Shown here in pieces: positions 28,862 to 34,345 of a DNA stretch of 34,345 nt. The stretch covers positions 1 through 34,345 of the forward strand of contig JALTBN010000020.1 in NCBI GenBank assembly GCA_027075325.1, written 5' to 3'. Each line of letters begins with the position of its first letter. The stretch's first letter is position 1. The notes beneath the pieces were generated by a model. That model did no database searches and was not told where the DNA came from. It worked only from the letters and a program-made list of their open reading frames with translations. The stretch is from Thermococcus sp. (GTDB taxonomy: Archaea > Methanobacteriota_B > Thermococci > Thermococcales > Thermococcaceae). Position numbers and translations under genes: made by a program.

Positions 28862-30274
28862 CTATTTTTCCTCTATTATCCTCCTCATCCAGCTTCCACG
28901 CATGAACCAGGCTAGAGCCACTAGAGCCGCCAGAAAGTTGCTCATTCCCATCCCGAAGAATACTCCCTTACTCGTGAAGCCGAAGAGCTTTGCCAGCGGA
29001 ATTGTAAGGCCCAGAATGGTTATGGCCCCGACGTAGCCGAAGGCGTAGCTCAGGGGGATCCTGAGGCCCCAGAGACGCAGCATGCTGAGGAACATGCTCT
29101 TCTTCGTATGTCCTGCTGAACTGAAGGTCCTCGTAACCACGACGAATATCCCGTTGAAGAAGGGCACGGAGATGAGAAAGTACTTGAGCACGTACTCGCT
29201 CTGGGCTATAACCGCTGGATCGTCGAGGAAGACCCTGAAAACGGGAACCCGGAAGAGGCCAATGATTAGTATCGCGGAGGACGCTATGAGGAAGTTGATT
29301 ACCATGGCCCTCTCCGCTATCTTCCTGGCCCTCTCGTAGTTTTCAGCCCCGACGTTCTGTGCTATCATCGTTCCCATGGCCATGCTAACGCCCCTCGCTA
29401 TGCTCGTTATGAAGTTGACGAGGCGGGTGGTTATGGTGTAGGCGGCGTAAACCACATCGCCGTAGCCGTAGATGATCCTCGTGAGGACGACGAAGCCGAA
29501 GCTGTTCGCGGACTGCCCCACGGCAGAGGGAAGACCGACGTAGAAGATCCTGCCGTAGAACTCGAAGTCCGGCCTCATGGTCTCGCGCGTTAGATGAAGG
29601 CCTGCCTTCCCGCCCGTCAGAATCCTCGCACCGATGAGAGCACCTGTGCCGTTAGATAGAACCGTGGCAATCGCGGCCCCCTCAACGCCCAGTCCCAGGA
29701 CAAATATGAAAATCGGGTCAAGGACTATGTTCATCCCAACGGTAAGCATGCTTATCTTCACCGGCGTCTTAGTGTCGCCAGAGGCCCTCATGAGGGCGGA
29801 GAACGCCATGAAGGCGAAGGAAAGCGGGACACCCGCAAAGACCACCTGGGCGTAGGCCTTTGCGTAGGGATAGACGTTGGGTGTGACCTTCATGAAGTGA
29901 AGGGCGTACGGGAGTATCGCCAGGCTTATTGCCGCTGTCAGGGTGGAGAAGAGGAGCATGAGCGAATAGAGAGCACCAGCGGAGCGGTTGGCCTTTTCAT
30001 AGCGTCCAGCACCTATGTACTGGCCGACGAAGGCAAAACCTGCTGTAGCAAAGCCCATGCCAAGGGCCATCAGCGTTCCTATTATCGGCCAGCTCGTTCC
30101 CGGTGCCGCCAGCGCTTCCCTTCCGAGCTTCCCGAGCCAGAACGTGTCCGTTATGTTGTAAACTACCTGGACAAGATTGCTAACTACGAGGGGGGAGGCT
30201 AGCTTTAGCAAAGTTTTTTCAATGGGACCGTTGAGTATCTCCTCGCGCATTCTCAGTAGCTTTCCGCGCTCCAT
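28862..30274 (-). CDS. MATE-family multidrug/cation efflux transporter (copy 2)
   Basis: This 470-residue, 12-helix transporter exports drugs or organic cations using Na+ or H+. Family marks are PLVVSNLVQVVYNITDTFWL in helix 1, GKLGREALAAPGTSWP, and SGDTKTPVKISMLTVGMNIV with LDPIFIFVLGLGVEGAAIAT in the N-half. The C-half has GQSANSFGFVVLTRIIYGYG. It is a close paralogue of the adjoining gene and lies in the same direction 43 nt downstream. ATG 30274 gives an eight-residue lead to MREEI, as in the paralogue; the frame opens at GTG 30283. It has its own TATA box at 30309-30316. Confidence 0.93.
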   Translation of the reverse strand: MERGKLLRMREEILNGPIEKTLLKLASPLVVSNLVQVVYNITDTFWLGKLGREALAAPGTSWPIIGTLMALGMGFATAGFAFVGQYIGAGRYEKANRSAGALYSLMLLFSTLTAAISLAILPYALHFMKVTPNVYPYAKAYAQVVFAGVPLSFAFMAFSALMRASGDTKTPVKISMLTVGMNIVLDPIFIFVLGLGVEGAAIATVLSNGTGALIGARILTGGKAGLHLTRETMRPDFEFYGRIFYVGLPSAVGQSANSFGFVVLTRIIYGYGDVVYAAYTITTRLVNFITSIARGVSMAMGTMIAQNVGAENYERARKIAERAMVINFLIASSAILIIGLFRVPVFRVFLDDPAVIAQSEYVLKYFLISVPFFNGIFVVVTRTFSSAGHTKKSMFLSMLRLWGLRIPLSYAFGYVGAITILGLTIPLAKLFGFTSKGVFFGMGMSNFLAALVALAWFMRGSWMRRIIEEK

Positions 30275-30308
30275 TGGCATCACGATAAGACCCCTGTCGA
30301 AACGCGCC

Positions 30309-30316
30309 TATAAAAA
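30309..30316 (-). promoter_or_regulatory. TATA box of MATE copy 2
   Basis: TTTTTATA on the minus strand lies about 37 nt before ATG 30274 and overlaps the region just after the stop of MATE copy 1. The second transporter can therefore be transcribed alone. Confidence 0.5.
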
Positions 30317-30317
30317 G

Positions 30318-31706
30318 TTACTCCTCAATTATTGCCTTCATCCAGCTCCCGCGAAGGAACCACGCGAGCGCTATAACTGCCCCCAAAACGTTGCTGATGC
30401 CCATTCCCAGCCAGATTCCTGCAGTGTCCCTCACGAGGAGACCAAGTCCGTAGCTCAGGGGAAGCCTCATACCCCAGAGGCGGATTATTCCCAGGGTCAT
30501 GCTCTTCTTCGTGTGACCGGAACTCTGGAAGACGTTGTTGACTGCTGAGAATATACCGAAGAACGGAAGCGAAGCCGCGAAGTATTTAACCACCTTGGCG
30601 CTCTCGGTTATTATCGCAGGGTCGTTGATGAAGAAGCGGAAGATAGGCACGCGGAAGAAGATGAAGAGGAGCGTTCCAGCACCTAGTATCGTGAAGTTTA
30701 TGGCCATGGTTCTCTCGGCTATGGTCTTTGCCCTGTCGTACAGCTTCGCCCCAACGGTCTGGCCGACCATCGTCCCCATCGCCATGCTTATTCCGTCTGA
30801 GAAGGCGAACATGAAGTTTGTCAAGCGGTTGGTTATGCTGTAGGTCGCGAAGGCCACGTCGGCGTTCCCGAACTCCCCGCCGAGTGTAAAGATTATCCTG
30901 GCCAGAATGACGAAGCCAAGGGCCGTCGTGGAGGAGCCTACACTCGACGGAATTCCAACGCGGAAGATCCTGCCATAGAAGTGTTTATCCGGCTTAAGGG
31001 TCTCAAGGCTCAGGTGAATTCCAACTCTGCCCTTGAAGAGCAGGTAGCCGCCGATGAGGGAGCCGAGGCTGTTGGAGAGCATCGTCGCGACTGCCGCTCC
31101 GGTAACGCCAAGCTCCGGGAAGCCGAGCCAGCCGAAGATGAAGAACGGGTCCAGGACGAGGTTGAGGAGAACGGTGCCGACGTTTATCTTCACCGGCGTT
31201 TTAGTGTCTCCTATTGCTCTCAGGAGAAAGTTAAAGGCGAAGAGGGTGAAGGAGAAAGGTATCCCCGCAAATATGACCCTTGTGTAGCTAAGGGCGTAGG
31301 GATAAACCGTGTCACTCACGTTCATAAAGGCAAGAAGATACGGAGCCGAGACAACGCCAAAAAACCCGACCCCTATGGCGAAGAGCATCATGAGCGAGTA
31401 GAGTGCTCCGGCGGCCCTGTTGGCTTTCTCGTACTCCTTCGCTCCAACGTACTGGCTCACGAAGGCGAAGCCCGCCGTCGCAAACCCCATGCCTATGCTC
31501 ATGAAGAACCAGACGAGGGGCCAGGCCGTCCCGGGGGCCGCTAACTGCTCTCTGCCGAGTTTGCCGAGCCAGTACGTGTCGGTGAGGTTGTAGAGAACCT
31601 GGACGAGCTGGTTGACGATTAGAGGGTAGGCTAACACGATGAGCGTTTTAACAATGGGGCCGCTCACTATCTGCTCGCGCATGGCTTCGACTTTCTCGCT
31701 CCTCAT
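30318..31706 (-). CDS. MATE-family multidrug/cation efflux transporter (copy 1)
   Basis: This 462-residue protein has the MATE pattern in both halves: PLIVNQLVQVLYNLTDTYWL, GKLGREQLAAPGTAWPLVWF, AIGDTKTPVKINVGTVLLNL, LDPFFIFGWLGFPELGVTGA, then RIFRVGIPSSVGSSTTALGF. It is a tandem paralogue of the next gene, and the two align from MREQI/MREEI to the C-terminal SWMKAIIEE/SWMRRIIEEK. Start ATG 31706 lies only about 25 nt downstream of a TATA box (31730-31736), and no ribosome site is visible, which suggests a leaderless transcript. Tandem MATE copies may differ in substrate range. Confidence 0.93.
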   Translation of the reverse strand: MRSEKVEAMREQIVSGPIVKTLIVLAYPLIVNQLVQVLYNLTDTYWLGKLGREQLAAPGTAWPLVWFFMSIGMGFATAGFAFVSQYVGAKEYEKANRAAGALYSLMMLFAIGVGFFGVVSAPYLLAFMNVSDTVYPYALSYTRVIFAGIPFSFTLFAFNFLLRAIGDTKTPVKINVGTVLLNLVLDPFFIFGWLGFPELGVTGAAVATMLSNSLGSLIGGYLLFKGRVGIHLSLETLKPDKHFYGRIFRVGIPSSVGSSTTALGFVILARIIFTLGGEFGNADVAFATYSITNRLTNFMFAFSDGISMAMGTMVGQTVGAKLYDRAKTIAERTMAINFTILGAGTLLFIFFRVPIFRFFINDPAIITESAKVVKYFAASLPFFGIFSAVNNVFQSSGHTKKSMTLGIIRLWGMRLPLSYGLGLLVRDTAGIWLGMGISNVLGAVIALAWFLRGSWMKAIIEE

Positions 31707-31729
31707 TGAGACGGCTATCGAAACGTTGG

Positions 31730-31736
31730 TATAAAA
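31730..31736 (-). promoter_or_regulatory. TATA box of MATE copy 1 (leaderless arrangement)
   Basis: TTTTATA on the minus strand is centred about 27 nt before ATG 31706, so transcription should begin at or next to the start codon. Confidence 0.55.
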
Positions 31737-31761
31737 GGTTTATTGTGGATAAAAGAGCCAG

Positions 31762-32117
31762 CTACTCCGTCAGAACCCTAACGTCGAGGTTGAAGAAATG
31801 TTTATCGAATGTGTATACCTCCTTGATTCCTAATTTCCTCATCTTGAGGTATGCGAGGGCGTCGTTGACGCTTATTCCGCGCTCCCTCGCGACTATGAGG
31901 GAGCGGAGGTACTCCTCAGTGCTTACTGGAAGAACCACAACGTTCTCGGCGGTCAGAAGTTCTTCAAGGAAATCGAGGGCAATGCTCAGGCCCAGCTTCG
32001 CCTCAAGGATGTTGGCGACTTCGCTCAGGTGAACCACCGTAGTGACGATCTCTTCTCCACTCTCTTTAGAATCTCCGACGTTTCCATTAGGTCTGGCTGC
32101 GTTAGGGTTTTATACAT
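31762..32117 (-). pseudogene. Truncated, frameshifted PIN-domain toxin (VapC-like) remnant
   Basis: The minus-strand frame ending at 31762 gives VHLSEVANILEAKLGL, then LPVSTEEYLRSLIVARERGI, SVNDALAYLKMRKLGIKEVY, TFDKHF: the middle and C-terminal part of a PIN ribonuclease with conserved Glu and Asp positions. In-frame coding continues upstream as SGEEIVTTV, then homology moves to another frame: LTQPDLMETSEILKRVE, back to ATG 32117. Joined they make a normal PIN sequence (ILKRVE + GEEIVTTVVHLSEV), so a small deletion or insertion near 32058 broke the frame. The first strand with the DTN/DTS catalytic Asp is missing, at the border of the inserted cassette. The shortened frame from GTG 32037 (91 aa) may still be translated. 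Confidence 0.72.
32108..32114 (+). promoter_or_regulatory. TATA box of the plus-strand PIN cassette
   Basis: TTTTATA lies about 36 nt before ATG 32147. Strong purine-rich GGAGGGGGAGGAGGT (32132-32146) follows as ribosome site. The box lies within the 5' remnant of the minus-strand PIN pseudogene. Confidence 0.5.
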
Positions 32118-32146
32118 AGGAGAAGAAATTAGGAGGGGGAGGAGGT

Positions 32147-32488
32147 ATGGCGTCCGAGGTTAAGGCGATTGAGGCCATTCTGGAAAGGGATAAAAAGGCG
32201 AGGCTGTCGGTTAGTGAGTGGATTGTGGATCTTGCGAGGAGGATTCATGAGAAGCCGGAGGATGTGGTGTGGTTTTTTGAGATGCGTCAGCGTATGAGGG
32301 AAGTAGAGGAGAAAGCCAGTAAGATAAGTGATGATGAGCTGGAGCGGTGGGAGCGAGAGATAGAAAAGGAGCTGGAGGATTCTGAGCCTGTTAGGCAGAG
32401 CCTCGAAACGCTAATGAAGGTTGGGGAGAGGAGTTTTAGGAAGTTCAAACGCATCGAGGTGAAGCTGAAGGGGTTAGGGGTTGTCTAA
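32147..32488 (+). CDS. Unknown charged helical protein, candidate antitoxin of the PIN cassette
   Basis: This 113-residue protein is highly charged and predicted helical: ERDKKARLSVSEWIVDLARR, then FFEMRQRMREVEEKASKISD and DELERWEREIEKELEDSE, ending with a basic part (RKFKRIEVKLKGLGVV). I do not recognise a known antitoxin fold such as AbrB, RHH or Phd. Its stop lies 1 nt before the PIN gene ATG, the spacing typical of antitoxin-toxin pairs, so it may neutralise that PIN protein; this is inference from position only. ATG 32147 follows a long GGAGG-rich tract. Confidence 0.78.
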   Translation: MASEVKAIEAILERDKKARLSVSEWIVDLARRIHEKPEDVVWFFEMRQRMREVEEKASKISDDELERWEREIEKELEDSEPVRQSLETLMKVGERSFRKFKRIEVKLKGLGVV

Positions 32489-32489
32489 G

Positions 32490-32969
32490 ATGGCTGGTAA
32501 AATTAGGGTGGTTTTGGACACTTCTGTTTTAATTAGTGCGCTGAAAACTAAAAACCCCAGACGTTCTCCAGCGTGGCAGGTCTTAAAGGCATTGAGAAGG
32601 GGAGAGATTACTAATTTTATTTCAAAAGAAATCGCCGAGGAAATGGGGGAGAAAGTGCTCGGAATTGGTGATGAGATCGGACGGTCAAACGTTGCAGAGT
32701 ACATCCTCACCCTTGTACTAAGCAAGAGCGTCATGATCCGTCCCCGGCGGAAGTTCTCTGACAGTCTAGAGTTTCTTAAGAAATTGAAGGACCCGAGCGA
32801 TGCCAAGTTCTTTGATGTTGCCTATGCCAAGAAGGTTGAGTATATCATCTCAGAAAACACGAAGCACATTGTCCAAATGAGGGATGAAGCAACTAAAACT
32901 TATCGTTTTGACGGGAGAAAGGTTAAAATCTTGAGAGCGGGGGAGTTTGTAAGGGAAGTTCTGGGATGA
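32490..32969 (+). CDS. PIN-domain ribonuclease (COG1569/PIN_3-like), candidate toxin
   Basis: This 159-residue protein begins with the PIN strand and first catalytic Asp, IRVVLDTSVLISAL, followed by FISKEIAEEMGEKVLG with the conserved Glu, and LKDPSDAKFFDVAYAKKVEY with the DxxD-type acids, then IISENTKHI (where many relatives have SxDxH/DLL; here Glu-Asn replaces the Asp). PIN proteins cut RNA and often act as toxins. ATG 32490 is one base after the stop of the 113-residue gene; a TTG at 32481 is an alternative. The last part (TYRFDGRKVKILRAGEFVRE) matches the RNA-binding end of the COG1569 group. Confidence 0.85.
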   Translation: MAGKIRVVLDTSVLISALKTKNPRRSPAWQVLKALRRGEITNFISKEIAEEMGEKVLGIGDEIGRSNVAEYILTLVLSKSVMIRPRRKFSDSLEFLKKLKDPSDAKFFDVAYAKKVEYIISENTKHIVQMRDEATKTYRFDGRKVKILRAGEFVREVLG

Positions 32970-33001
32970 TTTGGAGTGGGTTCGTACCTTAATCGGAAAG
33001 G

Positions 33002-33172
33002 CTTGAAATTTATCTCAAGGATGTCGAAGAACTTCGAGAGGTTCGGCTTTTTCCGGGGGAGTATCTCAAGCCGGTCGTCTAGTTCCACAATTATGATCTC
33101 GTTTCCCCACTTTTCCCACCAGGAGCGTGGTATGACTATTCGTCATTGGGAATCTATCCTCTTAACCTCCAT
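33002..33172 (-). pseudogene. AbrB-type (VapB-like) antitoxin remnant with an in-frame stop
   Basis: On the minus strand ATG 33172, with GGTGAT 7 nt upstream, opens MEVKRIDSQ, then TGA (33143-33145), then RIVIPRSWWEKWGNE, IIIVELDDRLEILPRKKPNL, SKFFDILE. With the stop read as Gly (GGA to TGA) the text is DSQGRIVIP, the standard start of a SpoVT/AbrB swapped-hairpin domain. Similarity ends near 33002, where the C-terminal toxin-binding part should follow. It is the only recognisable content of the 309-nt gap between the PIN gene and the phosphoenolpyruvate synthase gene. Orientation and order fit an older vapBC operon with the PIN remnant at 31762-32117. Confidence 0.7.
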
Positions 33173-33250
33173 TCATAGAATCACCATTAAAAGTTCTCAT
33201 TGGTAATAGACAAGCTTTTTGGCATCAAGGGCAAGCTCGAGAAAAGCAGA

Positions 33251-33280
33251 GAATTGAAAAAGAGGAAGCCGGAAGGCTTC
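33251..33280 (-). terminator. Intrinsic-type terminator of phosphoenolpyruvate synthase
   Basis: GAAGCC-TTCC-GGCTTC forms a perfect 6-bp hairpin at the stop codon on the minus strand, followed by CTCTTTTTCAATTC. The hairpin plus T-run is a clear end signal for a highly expressed gene. Confidence 0.65.
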
Positions 33281-34345
33281 ACTCCCTGAGGGCCTTCCTG
33301 GCGGCCTCGAGCCTGATCCTGGCCTCTTCCCTGGCGACGGTCTTCCTGACGAGCTCGACCGCGTCGGGGTTCGCTGAGACGCTGTCGATGCCCATCCTGA
33401 CGAGCTTCCTAACCATCTTCGGGTCGCTTCCGGCCTGGCCGCAGATGCTGGTCTCGACGCCGTACTTCTTGGCGACCTTGATGACGTTCTCGATGAGCTT
33501 GAGCACTGCCGGGTGCTTCTCGTCGTAGAGCTTGAAGACGCGCTCATTATCCCTGTCTATGGCGAGGGTGTACTGGGTGAGGTCGTTGGTGCCGAAGCTG
33601 ATGAAGTCAAGGCCCTCCTTGCAGAGGTCCTCAATGATGAGGGCGCTTGCCGGGGTCTCGATCATGACACCCCACTCGACGTCCTTGTGTGGGACGAGGC
33701 CGACGGAGAGGGCAATCTCCTTGGCCTTCCTGACCTGCTCGGGGTGGCTGACGAGCGGGAGCATGACGCCTATGTTGTCGTAGCCCTCGTCAACGAGCCT
33801 CTTGATGGCCTTGAACTCGGCCCTGAGAAGCTCCGGCTGGTCGAGGCCGCGCCTGATTCCGCGCCAGCCGAGCATCGGGTTCCTCTCGACCGGCTCGTCC
33901 TCTCCGCCCGGAAGCTCGCGGAACTCGTTGGTCGGGGCGTCGAGAGTCCTGTACCAGACGCGCCTCGGGTAGAAGGCCTCGACGACCTTCCTGATGCCCT
34001 CGACGAGCTTCTCAACAAGCTCCTCTTCCCTGCCCTCCTTGATGAACTTGACCGGGTGGGCGCCTATGCCAAGTATCATGTGCTCAGCGCGGAGCAGTCC
34101 AACACCATCGGCGCCGGTGGCAGCGGCCCTCTCGGCAACCTCCGGCATTGAGACGTTGACCTTGACCTCAGTGGCGGTAATGAGCGGGGCACCGGCAACA
34201 ACGACCTGTCCACCGGCGGCCTTCTCTTCCTCCTCCTTCTTGACGAGGCTCTTGACTATGCCCTTGTAGACGACACCCCTCGTTCCGTCGACGGTGATGA
34301 GCATGCCGTCCTTGAGCTTCTTGGTGGCCTCCTTGGTGCCGACGA
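33279..34345 (-). CDS. ppsA: Phosphoenolpyruvate synthase, C-terminal part (5' end outside window)
   Basis: The minus frame is open from the window edge to TGA at 33279 and covers about the last 355 residues of phosphoenolpyruvate synthase (pyruvate, water dikinase), which makes PEP from pyruvate and ATP in gluconeogenesis and acts in archaeal glycolysis. Visible are the end of the mobile phosphohistidine domain (GMLITVDGTRGVVYKGIV) and the PEP-binding TIM barrel: GVGLLRAEHMILG, RTLDAPTNEFRELPGG, NPMLGWRGIR, GVMIETPASALI, FISFGTNDLTQYTLAIDRDN, and ETSICGQAGSDP with the active-site Cys. The phosphorylated His lies outside the window. Codon use is very biased to C/G-ending codons, as expected of a highly expressed gene. 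Confidence 0.95.
   Translation of the reverse strand, partial: VGTKEATKKLKDGMLITVDGTRGVVYKGIVKSLVKKEEEEKAAGGQVVVAGAPLITATEVKVNVSMPEVAERAAATGADGVGLLRAEHMILGIGAHPVKFIKEGREEELVEKLVEGIRKVVEAFYPRRVWYRTLDAPTNEFRELPGGEDEPVERNPMLGWRGIRRGLDQPELLRAEFKAIKRLVDEGYDNIGVMLPLVSHPEQVRKAKEIALSVGLVPHKDVEWGVMIETPASALIIEDLCKEGLDFISFGTNDLTQYTLAIDRDNERVFKLYDEKHPAVLKLIENVIKVAKKYGVETSICGQAGSDPKMVRKLVRMGIDSVSANPDAVELVRKTVAREEARIRLEAARKALRE

Noticed and set aside
32976..33206. 76-residue plus-strand frame after the PIN gene
   Set aside because: No ribosome site or domain; the minus strand of the same stretch holds a recognisable AbrB antitoxin remnant.
33513..34151. 212-residue plus-strand frame opposite phosphoenolpyruvate synthase
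   Set aside because: Antisense shadow caused by the strong C/G-ending codon bias of a highly expressed gene.

Overview
The window looks like chromosomal DNA of a hyperthermophilic archaeon of the order Thermococcales (Thermococcus or a close relative). The evidence is a tightly packed GC-moderate gene layout, GGTGA/GGAGG ribosome binding sites, archaeal TATA boxes about 25 nt before starts, a rubrerythrin / rubredoxin / superoxide reductase cluster close to that known from Pyrococcus furiosus, a 616-residue prolyl endopeptidase with its serine at residue 477, and a phosphoenolpyruvate synthase at the right edge. No rRNA, tRNA, CRISPR array or insertion sequence was seen.

1-9.7 kb (+ strand) is one long, overlapping operon. 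It starts with a FecCD/BtuC-type importer: a secreted lipoprotein, a second binding-protein homologue with no signal peptide, a permease, a HemG-like flavodoxin and an ATPase. It continues with UbiD-like decarboxylase, UbiA-like prenyltransferase, a complete NitT/TauT-type importer (lipoprotein, permease, ATPase) and a UbiE-like methyltransferase. Decarboxylation, prenylation and C-methylation are the late steps of quinone synthesis, here fused to two uptake systems in a lineage generally thought not to make quinones.

9.7-14.4 kb is an oxidative-stress and iron region: a small methyltransferase, ferritin, a CxxC (NifU-like) protein, rubrerythrin, rubredoxin, superoxide reductase, an unknown membrane protein, two MIP18/DUF59 proteins and a ferritin-like protein. 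22.4-27 kb resumes the theme with an MscS channel, a ferritin-like protein, a shell-less encapsulated-ferritin-like protein, a rubrerythrin-like protein, a single-cysteine peroxiredoxin, a GNAT acetyltransferase and a ferritin-VIT1 iron transporter. TTAGG/CCTAA palindromes sit at several of these promoters.

14.5-22.3 kb (- strand), more AT-rich, interrupts the iron region. It encodes an integrated cell-surface system: two membrane-tethered winged-helix regulators, a processive GT2 glycosyltransferase, an archaeosortase, a secreted lectin-like protein ending in a VPEFP segment, and a large GT-C-like membrane protein. I regard this as the best candidate for an undescribed system.

27-34.3 kb holds prolyl endopeptidase, two tandem MATE transporters and a toxin-antitoxin scar. 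In the scar a minus-strand AbrB-type antitoxin remnant (nonsense codon) and a PIN toxin remnant (truncated and frameshifted) lie on either side of a plus-strand two-gene PIN cassette, as if the cassette had landed in an older vapBC pair. The window ends inside phosphoenolpyruvate synthase.
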